From: Eubacteriaceae bacterium UBA4266
Lineage (GTDB): Bacteria > Bacillota > Clostridia > Eubacteriales > Eubacteriaceae
Length of the DNA stretch: 24,909 nucleotides
NCBI GenBank assembly: GCA_002396065.1
Contig: DGWE01000045.1
Span: 1 to 24,909 of the forward strand
Reading direction: 5' to 3'
The notes under the pieces are model-generated. The model had not been told where the DNA came from and did no database searches. It saw nothing but the letters and a program-made list of their open reading frames with translations. The position numbers and the translations under genes are program-made. Shown here in pieces: positions 1 to 8,326 of the stretch (its first letter is position 1; each line of letters opens with the position of its first letter).

Positions 1-19
1 TTCGCTAAAGCTAAACAAT

Positions 20-47
20 AAAAAAAGCGAGACTTTCGCCTCGCTTT
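20..47 (-). terminator. Rho-independent terminator after ilvB
   Basis: Read on the minus strand, AAAGCGAG (complement of 40-47) pairs with CTCGCTTT (complement of 24-31) around an 8-base loop. A run of seven T's (complement of 20-26) follows. It lies about 16 bases past the ilvB stop codon and closes the branched-chain operon. Confidence 0.9.
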
Positions 48-63
48 ATTGAAAAGGGTTGAA

Positions 64-1731
64 TTATTCGTAATAAATTTCGTCAATCGGCTTCCCTGCC
101 GGAACCATTGGATACACGCCTTCGTCGTGATCGATGTGGCAATTGACCAGCACCGGTTCATCGAGATCCTTGATTTCTTCCAGGGTCTGATCCAGAGATT
201 TTAAATCGGTGACGTCGTAATTTTTAATGTTGAACGCGTCAGCCAATTTCAAATAATCCACCGCGTGATCCGTCAAATCCGTCTGGGCGTAGCGGCGGTC
301 GTTGAACAATTTCTGCCACTGGCGCACCATCCCGAGGGTTTCATTGTTAAACAGGAAAATCTTGATCGGCAGATTGTAGCGGCGGATCGTCGTCAATTCC
401 GTAAAGTTCATTCTAAACGAGCCATCCCCTGCGATCAGAAGCACCTGCTTATCCGGATGGGCAAACTGACAGCCAATGGCAGCACCCATGCCGAATCCCA
501 TTGTACCTAAGCCGCCGGATGTGATGTACTGATTGGGGAATTTAAATTTCCAATGCTGACCGACCCACATCTGATGCTGACCGACTTCCGTCACCACGTA
601 GGCGTCTTCAAAGGCCTTGTTAATGTGATGAATAATCGTCTTCGGATGGTATTCCGTTTCCGGTTTTTCTTCGATCGGCCATTCTGCAATCTGCTTGTAC
701 CATTCCGGATAAGATTTTTCTTCCACCAGATTGTAGAGCTTCGGCAGCACATCGGCGACATCCGCACAAATATGCACGTTCGCTTCGACATTCTTTTCAA
801 ATTCAGTGGCATCGACATCGACCTGAATGATCTTTTTGTCGCGCATGAATTCGTTAATATTCCCGGTAACGCGGTCTGAGAATCTGGCCCCAATGGCAAT
901 GAGCGTGTCGCAGTTAATGACTGCGAGGTTGCATTCCTGGGAGCCGTGCATCCCGACAAGCCCCAATGACAATGGGTTGTCTCTCGGAATGCTGCCTAAG
1001 CCCATCAGCGAATTGGCGACAGGAATTCCGGTCTTTTCTGCAAATTTGACCAGCATTTCCGAAGCGCCCGCTTTGATGACGCCGCCGCCGGCGTAAATTA
1101 CCGGGCGTTCTGCCCTATTGATGTATTTAGCCGCGCGGTTTAACGCATCGCGCTGCGGTGTCGGGCGGTTGACATCAAGCAGGTAGGGTTTTTCCGGCGT
1201 GTAGACCGTTTCCGCTAAAAAGATATCTTTTGGCACGTCGATGACCACTGGCCCTGGCCGACCGCTTTGAGCAATCCTAAAAGCTTCGCGGATCGTCGGC
1301 GCCAGCATCGTGATGTCCTTGATGATAAAATTGTGTTTCGTAATCGGCAGCGTGATGCTCGTGATGTCAACTTCCTGGAAGGAATCCTTTCCCAAAAGCT
1401 GCTGCGTAACCTGGCCGGTGAAGACGACCAGCGGCGTCGAGTCCATGTGTGCGTCTGCAATGGCTGTGACTGCATTCGTCGCCCCAGGGCCCGAGGTCGT
1501 GATACCGACCCCGACCTTGCCGCTGGCGCGGGCGTAGCCTTCTGCCGCATGAATCCCGTTTTGTTCGTGGCAGGGTTCGACCTGATGGATATTGTGTTCC
1601 ATCCGATATAAAGCGTCAAACAGTGGAATGACCGCACCGCCCGGATAGGAGAACACGTATTCCACACCCTGTTCCTGCAAACATTTTACGACAATTTCCG
1701 AGCCCTTTAATTTCTGACTGTTTTGATTCAT
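64..1731 (-). CDS. ilvB: Acetolactate (acetohydroxyacid) synthase, catalytic large subunit
   Basis: This 555-residue ThDP enzyme condenses two pyruvates to acetolactate (Val/Leu) or pyruvate with 2-oxobutyrate to acetohydroxybutyrate (Ile). The N-terminal pyrimidine-binding domain has the ThDP-activating glutamate E56 in PCHEQNG. The central domain includes VIYAGGGV. The C-terminal pyrophosphate domain carries GDGSFRMN (D436), followed by the NNETLGMVRQWQ segment. Length is normal for the family. It is the last gene of the operon, 22 bases after ilvD. The ATG at 1731 fits the family N-terminus, but the only good ribosome binding site (AGAGGGAG, 1746-1753) is about 14 bases away, longer than usual. 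No small regulatory subunit (ilvN) is adjacent, so it is either encoded elsewhere or absent. The assignment is secure; feedback behaviour cannot be judged. Confidence 0.96.
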   Translation of the reverse strand: MNQNSQKLKGSEIVVKCLQEQGVEYVFSYPGGAVIPLFDALYRMEHNIHQVEPCHEQNGIHAAEGYARASGKVGVGITTSGPGATNAVTAIADAHMDSTPLVVFTGQVTQQLLGKDSFQEVDITSITLPITKHNFIIKDITMLAPTIREAFRIAQSGRPGPVVIDVPKDIFLAETVYTPEKPYLLDVNRPTPQRDALNRAAKYINRAERPVIYAGGGVIKAGASEMLVKFAEKTGIPVANSLMGLGSIPRDNPLSLGLVGMHGSQECNLAVINCDTLIAIGARFSDRVTGNINEFMRDKKIIQVDVDATEFEKNVEANVHICADVADVLPKLYNLVEEKSYPEWYKQIAEWPIEEKPETEYHPKTIIHHINKAFEDAYVVTEVGQHQMWVGQHWKFKFPNQYITSGGLGTMGFGMGAAIGCQFAHPDKQVLLIAGDGSFRMNFTELTTIRRYNLPIKIFLFNNETLGMVRQWQKLFNDRRYAQTDLTDHAVDYLKLADAFNIKNYDVTDLKSLDQTLEEIKDLDEPVLVNCHIDHDEGVYPMVPAGKPIDEIYYE

Positions 1732-1753
1732 ATTGGTTTCCGTGACTCCCTCT

Positions 1754-3397
1754 TTATTTTAAGACCGCACCTTCATTGGCCGAAGAAACCAATTTGGCGT
1801 ATCTTGCCAAATAGCCGGTCGTGATATCCGGCGTCTTCGGTGTCCAATTGGCCTTCCGTTTTGCCAATTCTTCTTCCGACACAAGCAGATCAACGGTTCT
1901 ATTCGGAATGTCGATCCGGATACGGTCGCCATCTTCGACGAAGGCGATCGGCCCGCCAGCCGCTGCTTCCGGTGAAACGTGCCCGATGCAGGCGCCGCGC
2001 GTCGCGCCTGAGAAACGTCCGTCTGTGATTAAAGCGACAGAATCTCCTAAGCCCATTCCCATGATGGCGGACGTCGGATTGAGCATTTCGCGCATGCCCG
2101 GGCCGCCCTTCGGACCTTCGTAACGAATGACCACCACATCACCCTTGACGATTTTCCCGCCATCGATTGCGGCCTGTGCTTCTTCTTCAGAATCAAAGAC
2201 CTTGGCCGGGCCTTCGTGAACCATCATTTCCGGCAGCACGGCAGACTGTTTGATGACACCGGTCCCCGGGGCCAGCGTACCCTTCAACATGGTCAAGCCG
2301 CCCTTTTCCATATACGGGTGATCGATCGGACGAATGATTTCAGGATCCAAATTCTGAACACCCTTCAGGTTTTCAGCCATGGTCTTTCCGGTGACAGTCA
2401 TGCAGTCCAAATCGAGCAGACCTTTTTTATTGAGTTCCGTCATCACTGCGTAAACCCCACCGGCCGCGTTCAGATCTTCGATATGCGTATCGCCTGCCGG
2501 TGCTAAATGGCAGAGATTTGGCGTGCGGTCGGACACTTCGTTGACGATGTCCGGATTGATCGTCACGCCCGCTTCGTGGGCAATGGCCGGCAGATGGAGC
2601 ATGGTGTTGGTGCTGCAGCCCAGCGCCATATCAACGGTCAGCGCGTTGTAAAAGGCCGCTTCTGTCATGATATCGAGGGGGCGGATATCCTTTTCGATCA
2701 TTTCCATGACCTGCATGCCCGCGTGCTTCGCCAGACGCAGTCTCTGAGAATAGACGGCTGGAATGGTGCCGTTTCCTCTGAGGCCCATCCCAATCGCTTC
2801 GGTCAGGCAGTTCATGCTGTTTGCCGTGTACATCCCTGAACAGGAGCCACAGGTTTCGCAGGTGTGCTGTACAAAATCGTCAAACTGTGCATCGTTAATT
2901 TTCCCAGCCTGATGCGCGCCCTGGGCTTCGAACATCGCAGAGAGGCTGACCTTCCGGCCACCGACGTGACCAGCCAGCATCGGGCCGCCAGAGACGAAGA
3001 CGGTCGGCAGGTTCAGACGGGCCGCCGCCATTAAGAGGCCCGGCACGTTCTTGTCACAGTTCGGAATCATCACCAACGCGTCGAAATGATGGGCAATGGC
3101 CATCGCTTCCGTCGAGTCCGCGATGAGTTCCCGCGTGACGAGGGAATACTTCATGCCCTGATGGCCCATCGCGATCCCGTCGCAGACGGCGATCGCCGGG
3201 AATTCAATCGGGGTGCCGCCCGCGAGACGGACGCCCGCCTTGACGGCTTCTGTGATTTTATCCAGGTTCATGTGGCCTGGGACGATTTCGTTGTAGGAAT
3301 TGACCACGCCGACGAGCGGACGTTCCAATTCTTCTTTGGTATAGCCCAGCGCATTGAACAACGAATACGCTGCGGCAGTTCGTTTGATTTTTTTCAT
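1754..3397 (-). CDS. ilvD: Dihydroxy-acid dehydratase
   Basis: This 547-residue iron-sulfur enzyme dehydrates dihydroxyisovalerate or dihydroxymethylvalerate to the 2-keto acids that precede valine, leucine and isoleucine. Cluster-ligand motifs are visible: [10 protein letters not shown] (C114) and [11 protein letters not shown] (C183, C186). [19 protein letters not shown] follows, and the C-terminal half has [18 protein letters not shown]. Residues 33-42 read [10 protein letters not shown], like the VPGH form I recall from the oxygen-sensitive [4Fe-4S] E. coli-type enzymes, not the form with an extra cysteine here; that cluster type is an inference. The N-terminus is a little shorter than in many homologues, but the ATG at 3397 has an upstream GGTGAG. 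It lies 18 bases after leuB in the operon. Confidence 0.96.
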   Translation of the reverse strand: MKKIKRTAAAYSLFNALGYTKEELERPLVGVVNSYNEIVPGHMNLDKITEAVKAGVRLAGGTPIEFPAIAVCDGIAMGHQGMKYSLVTRELIADSTEAMAIAHHFDALVMIPNCDKNVPGLLMAAARLNLPTVFVSGGPMLAGHVGGRKVSLSAMFEAQGAHQAGKINDAQFDDFVQHTCETCGSCSGMYTANSMNCLTEAIGMGLRGNGTIPAVYSQRLRLAKHAGMQVMEMIEKDIRPLDIMTEAAFYNALTVDMALGCSTNTMLHLPAIAHEAGVTINPDIVNEVSDRTPNLCHLAPAGDTHIEDLNAAGGVYAVMTELNKKGLLDLDCMTVTGKTMAENLKGVQNLDPEIIRPIDHPYMEKGGLTMLKGTLAPGTGVIKQSAVLPEMMVHEGPAKVFDSEEEAQAAIDGGKIVKGDVVVIRYEGPKGGPGMREMLNPTSAIMGMGLGDSVALITDGRFSGATRGACIGHVSPEAAAGGPIAFVEDGDRIRIDIPNRTVDLLVSEEELAKRKANWTPKTPDITTGYLARYAKLVSSANEGAVLK

Positions 3398-3415
3398 TTG
3401 CTTCTCACCACTTCA

Positions 3416-4477
3416 TCATAAATTTTCAATGATGTGCTGTGCCATTTCCTGGCAGCCGATCACATCGTCGTCCGGTGTTGCAATATCGCCGGTGCGCCAG
3501 CCCTGTTTCAAGGTCGCTTCTACGGCATCTTCGATGTTTTTCGCTTCTTTTTCGAGACCTAAGGTGTATCTGAGCATCATCGCCACAGACAGAACCGTCG
3601 CGATTGGATTGGCCTTATCCTGTCCTGCGATATCTGGTGCGGAGCCGTGAATCGGTTCGTACATCCCAAAGTTGTTTTCGCCGAGACTGGCGGACGGCAG
3701 CATCCCGATGGAGCCTGTGATGGTCGACGATTCATCGGAGAGGATATCGCCGAAGAGGTTGCCCGTCAGGATGACGTCAAATTGCTGCGGGTTGATGACC
3801 AGCTGCATCGCGGCGTTGTCGACGTAGAAATAATCCACATCCACTTCCGGATACTGTTCGGCCACTTCCTTGACGATCTTGCGCCACAGGCGGGACGTTT
3901 CGAGCACGTTAGCCTTATCGACGCAGGTCAGTTTTTTGCCTCGGCGCATCGCGGCGTCGAAGCCAACCTTCGCAATGCGTTCCACTTCCATGCGGGAATA
4001 GTTCATCAAATCTGAAGCGTATTCGTCGCCTTCTCTGTGCTTTTCGCCAAAATAGACGTCTCCTGTCAACTCGCGGACGACCAAAACGTCGAGGCCGTCG
4101 CCGATCAATTCCGGTTTTAACGGCGACGCGTCGCGGAGTTCATCGAAGAGAATGGCTGGACGCAGGTTAGCGTACAGCCCCAGTGCCTTGCGGATACCTA
4201 AAAGGCCCGCTTCCGGACGCTTGTCCCCTGGCAGATTATCCCATTTCGGGCCGCCCATGGCGCCAAGCAGCACCGCATCGGAGGCCTTGCAGACGTCGAC
4301 CGTTTCCTGAGGCAGCGGCGAGCCAGTTTCGTCGATGGCGATGCCGCCGGCTAACACTTCATGATAATTGAACTGATGGCCGTATTTTTCGCCGATTTTG
4401 TCCAGCACCTTCATGCTCGCGCCGACAATTTCCGGACCGATGCCATCACCTTTGATTACAGCAATTTTATATTCCAT
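3416..4477 (-). CDS. leuB: 3-isopropylmalate dehydrogenase (also methylmalate dehydrogenase role)
   Basis: This 353-residue NAD-dependent beta-decarboxylating dehydrogenase opens with the family's [10 protein letters not shown] (residues 9-18). It has [11 protein letters not shown], the substrate-binding [13 protein letters not shown] region, and the metal-binding [12 protein letters not shown] (D244, D248). [14 protein letters not shown] is the NAD-binding region near the C-terminus. The start ATG has AGAGGAGAA 7 bases upstream. It follows leuD by 21 bases. In leucine synthesis it oxidises 3-isopropylmalate. With CimA as the first gene of this operon and no leuA present, it probably also oxidises erythro-3-methylmalate to 2-oxobutyrate for isoleucine. 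That dual role is inferred from context. Confidence 0.96.
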   Translation of the reverse strand: MEYKIAVIKGDGIGPEIVGASMKVLDKIGEKYGHQFNYHEVLAGGIAIDETGSPLPQETVDVCKASDAVLLGAMGGPKWDNLPGDKRPEAGLLGIRKALGLYANLRPAILFDELRDASPLKPELIGDGLDVLVVRELTGDVYFGEKHREGDEYASDLMNYSRMEVERIAKVGFDAAMRRGKKLTCVDKANVLETSRLWRKIVKEVAEQYPEVDVDYFYVDNAAMQLVINPQQFDVILTGNLFGDILSDESSTITGSIGMLPSASLGENNFGMYEPIHGSAPDIAGQDKANPIATVLSVAMMLRYTLGLEKEAKNIEDAVEATLKQGWRTGDIATPDDDVIGCQEMAQHIIENL

Positions 4478-4498
4478 GGTTATTCTCCTCTATTTCCC

Positions 4499-4993
4499 TT
4501 ATTTCAGCATATTTTCATTGACGTAATTGACCAAGCCGCCAGCTTGGATCAATTCCTGCATAAACGGCGGAAATGCCTGACCCTGAAAGCTTTGATTCTT
4601 CGTGATATCTGTGATTTTGCCTGAATCAAAATCCACTTCAACTTCATCGCCAGCTTCGATGACCTTGACTGCTTCCGGGCATTCCAAGATCGGCAGCCCG
4701 ATGTTGATCGAATTTCTGTAGAAAATACGGGCGAAGCTGTTGGCAATGACGCAGGACACGCCAGACGCCTTGATCGAAATCGGCGCGTGTTCGCGGGAAG
4801 AACCGCAGCCGAAGTTGTCGTCCGCAACGATGATATCGCCCTTATGGACGTTGTTGACAAAATCCTTGTCGATATCTTCCATACAATGCTGTGCCAATTC
4901 CAGCGGATCGCTGGTGTTCAAATAGCGGGCCGGAATGATGACGTCGGTATCGACATTGTCGCCGTAGCGAAATACTTTTCCTTTTGCATTCAT
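4499..4993 (-). CDS. leuD: 3-isopropylmalate dehydratase, small subunit (type 2)
   Basis: This 164-residue swivelling-domain subunit pairs with LeuC to form the aconitase-like isomerase. The start [20 protein letters not shown] and the substrate-binding [12 protein letters not shown] (residues 60-71) are diagnostic. The length matches the short LeuD form of clostridia, Thermotoga and archaea, as opposed to the roughly 200-residue proteobacterial form. The ATG is preceded by AAGAGGAAA at good spacing. It follows leuC by 25 bases, consistent with co-translation of the two subunits. In this operon it probably isomerises both isopropylmalate and citramalate. Confidence 0.95.
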   Translation of the reverse strand: MNAKGKVFRYGDNVDTDVIIPARYLNTSDPLELAQHCMEDIDKDFVNNVHKGDIIVADDNFGCGSSREHAPISIKASGVSCVIANSFARIFYRNSINIGLPILECPEAVKVIEAGDEVEVDFDSGKITDITKNQSFQGQAFPPFMQELIQAGGLVNYVNENMLK

Positions 4994-5018
4994 ATCGATT
5001 TTCCTCTTTCTGTTTCTC

Positions 5019-6281
5019 TTATAATTCGTCTGGTGTGCCGATGTAGCCTAAAATTGCCGATGCAGCTGCTGTTTCCGGGCTGGCTAAATACACTTCTGAA
5101 TCCACGTGCCCCATGCGTCCGACAAAGTTGCGGTTTGTCGTCGACACGCAGCGTTCACCTGCGGCCAAAATCCCCATGTAACCGCCGAGGCATGGCCCGC
5201 AGGTCGGGGTGCTGATCGCACATCCCGCTTCGACAAAATCCTTGAAGAAGCCGGCTTCCATACATTGTTCCCAAATTTTCTGTGTGGCCGGAATGATAAT
5301 GACGCGGACATCGTCCGAAATCTTACGGCCTTTTAAGATTTTATCGGCCTTTTCGAAATCCGAGAAGCGGCCGTTGGTGCACGAACCAATTACAACCTGA
5401 TCGATCTTGACCGGTTCTTCGATTTCGTCGACAGTCTTGGTGTTTTCCGGCAGATGCGGGAAGGCCACCGTCGGCTTGAGTTCAGACAGATCAATGTCGT
5501 AGACGGCGTCGTATTCCGCATCGTCATCAGCTTCGTAAACCGTGTACGGTTTTTCAGAATGTGCTTTTATGTACGCGAGGGTTTGTTCGTCGACTGGGAA
5601 GATCCCGTTTTTGCCGCCGGCTTCAATCGCCATGTTCGCAATCGTAAAACGGTCGTCCATCGTCAAGTTGGCGACCCCAGGTCCGACGAATTCCATCGAT
5701 TTGTAAAGTGCGCCGTCGACGCCGATCATCCCGATGATGTGGAGAATCAAATCCTTCCCAGAAACGTAAGGCTTCATTTTTCCAGTCAAATTGAATTTCA
5801 AAGCGGACGGTACCTTGAACCACGCCTTGCCAGTCGCCATGCCCACTGCCATGTCGGTTGAACCGACGCCTGTAGAAAATGCGCCCAGCGCCCCGTAGGT
5901 ACAGGTGTGGGAATCTGCGCCGATGACCAAATCACCGGCCGTCACCAGCCCCTTTTCCGGAAGCAGCGCGTGTTCGACGCCCATGCGGCCCACTTCAAAA
6001 TAATTTGAAATTTTCTGTGTGCCGGCAAATTCGCGGACAGTCTTGCATTGTTCAGCCGCCTTGATGTCCTTGTTCGGTGCGAAGTGGTCTGGCACCAGCG
6101 CCACCTTGTCCTGATCGAAGACCTTGTTCGTGTTTAAATTCTTAAAAACATTAATGGCCACCGGCGAGGTGATGTCGTTGCCCAAAACCAGGTCGAGATC
6201 GGCCATAATCAAATCCCCAGCCTTGACAGAATCCACACCGGCGTGTGCCGCCAGTATTTTTTGAGTCATTGTCATTCCCAT
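5019..6281 (-). CDS. leuC: 3-isopropylmalate dehydratase, large subunit (type 2)
   Basis: This 420-residue aconitase-superfamily subunit has three probable [4Fe-4S] ligands: C301 in GSCTNGR, and C361 and C364 in PTCGPCLGG. It also has [29 protein letters not shown] and the C-terminal [14 protein letters not shown]. The length fits the roughly 420-residue LeuC2 class that partners short LeuD proteins; the roughly 466-residue class is longer. The N-terminus has three close methionines (MGMTM). The first, at 6281, is preferred because AAAGGAGA lies about 6 bases upstream of it. The 87-base gap to cimA is AT-rich, with a weak TTCATT/AATGAA inverted repeat and no convincing terminator. Confidence 0.95.
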   Translation of the reverse strand: MGMTMTQKILAAHAGVDSVKAGDLIMADLDLVLGNDITSPVAINVFKNLNTNKVFDQDKVALVPDHFAPNKDIKAAEQCKTVREFAGTQKISNYFEVGRMGVEHALLPEKGLVTAGDLVIGADSHTCTYGALGAFSTGVGSTDMAVGMATGKAWFKVPSALKFNLTGKMKPYVSGKDLILHIIGMIGVDGALYKSMEFVGPGVANLTMDDRFTIANMAIEAGGKNGIFPVDEQTLAYIKAHSEKPYTVYEADDDAEYDAVYDIDLSELKPTVAFPHLPENTKTVDEIEEPVKIDQVVIGSCTNGRFSDFEKADKILKGRKISDDVRVIIIPATQKIWEQCMEAGFFKDFVEAGCAISTPTCGPCLGGYMGILAAGERCVSTTNRNFVGRMGHVDSEVYLASPETAAASAILGYIGTPDEL

Positions 6282-6368
6282 AGTGTTTCTCCTTTATTTG
6301 TAAACTTATTTAATGATTGATGCACTTCATTCTATTTTAATGAAATTATTTTTTGTTGTAAAGCGTCG

Positions 6369-7973
6369 TTATAAATAATAATCCTTAATTTTTTGTTCCA
6401 TGTCCTTTAACAGCTTGTATTCGATGGAATCGGTCAGCGCGATGAGGCTCGCTTCAATCACGTCTGTCGACACACCAACGTTAGTCCAAATATCTCGGCC
6501 ATCGCTGTTTTCAATGAGGACGCGGACCTTTGAGGCTGTCGCCCCCTGATCGATGACGCGGACCTTGAAGTCCGTCAGCCTCAGCGTCTTAATACTCGGA
6601 TAGAAGCCTTCGAGCGCTGCACGAAGGGCTTTATCCAACGCGTTGACGGGGCCGTCACCCTCAGCCGCATTGATCGCTTCCTTCCCGTCTACTGAAACCT
6701 TCACAATTGCAGAGGCTGACAGGGCCCGTCCGGCAACTGGCTTTTCGCCAATCGTTTTAAAGTCCTCAATTTTGAAAAATGGCTTGAATCGGCCCAGCTC
6801 CTTTCGGATCAAAAGCTTAACTGAGCTTTCCGCGCCCTCGAATTGATAGCCCTCGTATTCCAGCTCCTTGATGCGATCCATAACCCTTGTCGCTTCCTCT
6901 GAATGCTTTTCAATCGTCGGATCGATATCGTGAATGAGCTGAATGATGGTGCCGCGCCCGGCCACCTCGGACATCAAAATCCGACGCTGATTGCCGACCC
7001 GTTCAGGGTTGATGTGTTCAAAGGAGTGGGGCTCCTTCAGAACGGCGTCGATGTGCATGCCGCCTTTGTGGGCGAAGGCGCTTTTTCCGATATAAGGCTC
7101 TCTGCCCGTCAGCGCGTAATTGGAAATTTCTGCAATTTTAATGGCCGACGACGTCAATTTTTTCATCGCAGTCTCTGAAAGGCAAGTGTACCCCATTTTC
7201 ATCTGAAGGTCAGCGATCACAGTGGACAGATTAGCGTTGCCGCAGCGTTCGCCGTAGCCGAGAAACGTCCCCTGCACCTGATTAGCGCCGCCCTCGACGC
7301 CGGCCAGCGAAGCCGCAACGCCGAGGCCGCTGTCATTGTGCGCGTGAATCGCCACGTCAATTGAAACCGCCTGGTACACCTCTGCCACAATGTCCTTAAC
7401 CTCCGACGGCAGAGTGCCGCCGTTCGTATCGCAGAGGCACACACAGACGGCGCCGCCCTTTTCGGCCGCCTTCAACGTGTCGAGAGCGTAGGCGGCGTCG
7501 AGCTTGTAGCCGTCGAAGAAATGCTCGGCGTCGAAAATGACCTGCTTGCCGTTTTCTGACAGAAACCGGCAGGAATCCTCGATCATGTTCAGATTTTCTT
7601 CTTTAGTTGTATTTAAAATAGCCTCTACGTGAAAGGCCGAGGCCTTGCCGAAAATCGCCGCGTATTCGGTTTTAGTCTGCAGAATCGCCTGCAGATTGGC
7701 GTCGTCTTCCGCCTTTTTCCCTGGATGACGGGTTGAGCCGAAGGCGCAGAGCGCGGCGTGGGTCAGCTCGATTTCCTTGAGCGCTTCAAAAAACGCAATA
7801 TCCTTTGGATTTGATCCCGGATTGCCGGCCTCGATAATGTCGATGCCCAGCGCATCCAGTATTTTGACAATATCCAGCTTGTCCTTGACAGAAAACGAAA
7901 TGCCTTCGGCCTGCGCGCCGTCTCTTAATGTCGAATCGAATGTGACGATTTTCTTATGGGCTTCTGCCTTCAT
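6369..7973 (-). CDS. cimA: (R)-citramalate synthase
   Basis: This 534-residue enzyme makes (R)-citramalate from pyruvate and acetyl-CoA, the entry to the threonine-independent isoleucine route. The HMGL-like barrel opens with TFDSTLRDGAQAEG (metal-ligand D13 in DSTLRDG) and has the metal-binding HAHND (H210, H212). The C-terminal LeuA-type regulatory domain begins near GRALSASAIVKV. The N-terminal sequence and long C-terminal part resemble the CimA/LeuA3 group more than true 2-isopropylmalate synthase. The frame stays open upstream to 8108, but that part is the T-box leader. The ATG at 7973 has AGGAGG 4 bases upstream and is the correct start. It is the first gene of the operon and the direct target of the T-box. 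A LeuA paralogue with other specificity is a remote alternative. Confidence 0.9.
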   Translation of the reverse strand: MKAEAHKKIVTFDSTLRDGAQAEGISFSVKDKLDIVKILDALGIDIIEAGNPGSNPKDIAFFEALKEIELTHAALCAFGSTRHPGKKAEDDANLQAILQTKTEYAAIFGKASAFHVEAILNTTKEENLNMIEDSCRFLSENGKQVIFDAEHFFDGYKLDAAYALDTLKAAEKGGAVCVCLCDTNGGTLPSEVKDIVAEVYQAVSIDVAIHAHNDSGLGVAASLAGVEGGANQVQGTFLGYGERCGNANLSTVIADLQMKMGYTCLSETAMKKLTSSAIKIAEISNYALTGREPYIGKSAFAHKGGMHIDAVLKEPHSFEHINPERVGNQRRILMSEVAGRGTIIQLIHDIDPTIEKHSEEATRVMDRIKELEYEGYQFEGAESSVKLLIRKELGRFKPFFKIEDFKTIGEKPVAGRALSASAIVKVSVDGKEAINAAEGDGPVNALDKALRAALEGFYPSIKTLRLTDFKVRVIDQGATASKVRVLIENSDGRDIWTNVGVSTDVIEASLIALTDSIEYKLLKDMEQKIKDYYL

Positions 7974-7987
7974 GCTTCCTCCTAAAT

Positions 7988-8031
7988 AAAAAACGTCTCT
8001 TTGAATTGCTATCGCAAAATTCAAAGAGACG
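7988..8031 (-). terminator. T-box controlled terminator before cimA
   Basis: Complements of 8018-8031 and 7994-8007 form a perfect 14-bp stem (CGTCTCTTTGAATT and its complement) with a 10-base loop, then six T's. It lies between the T-box sequence and the cimA ribosome binding site. It would form when tRNA is charged, stopping transcription. Confidence 0.92.
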
Positions 8032-8288
8032 GAAAATACATTGTCCGCGGTACCACTCTTTTTGATATGAGAACACCACATATCCACTTCAAGTCTGAAA
8101 AACTCCAAACTCTAATCCACTAACGCTGGATGGGCCTCTCGGCGTTTTCTACTCGGCTGCATGCCATTCGAATCCGCTACTCGCGAGTGATTATTGCGCA
8201 CGGTTTTTCTGCTGTCCTCTCACCCTTCGACAGTTCGCTGAAGAAATCGGCCGTGTTTTTCTCTCGTTCATCGTAATTGTATATATTG
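7988..8288 (-). promoter_or_regulatory. T-box riboswitch leader, probably tRNA-Ile responsive
   Basis: On the minus strand, AAGAGTGGTACCGCGGAC (8043-8060) is the conserved T-box. Its UGGU bulge would pair with an uncharged ACCA 3' end. Downstream is a strong terminator (7988-8031); upstream is a long structured leader. Stem I can be drawn with CGAG (8263-8266) against CTCG (8184-8187) and CACGG (8251-8255) against CCGTG (8199-8203). A distal CTGTC/GACAG hairpin encloses GGGTGAGAG. The internal loop between the two stem segments has AATAATCA on its 3' side, which puts ATC (8189-8191, Ile) just before the conserved purine. Stem II elements (GAGTAG, CGTTAG) follow. The T-box call is certain; the specifier rests on hand folding. 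Confidence 0.93.
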
Positions 8289-8294
8289 TATACA

Positions 8295-8322
8295 AGTATA
8301 ACATTGCCGTTTAAATTGTCAA
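8295..8322 (-). promoter_or_regulatory. Promoter of the T-box/cimA operon
   Basis: Minus strand TTGACA (8317-8322), 16 bases, then TATACT (8295-8300). Transcription should start near 8288. The -35 box ends only 4 bases past the stop codon of the upstream amylase-TadA gene, so no separate terminator fits between the two units. Confidence 0.85.
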
Positions 8323-8326
8323 GCGC

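Noticed and set aside
7974..8108. N-terminal extension of CimA by 45 residues
   Set aside because: The extension reads through the T-box and its terminator. The ATG at 7973 has AGGAGG and matches the family start.
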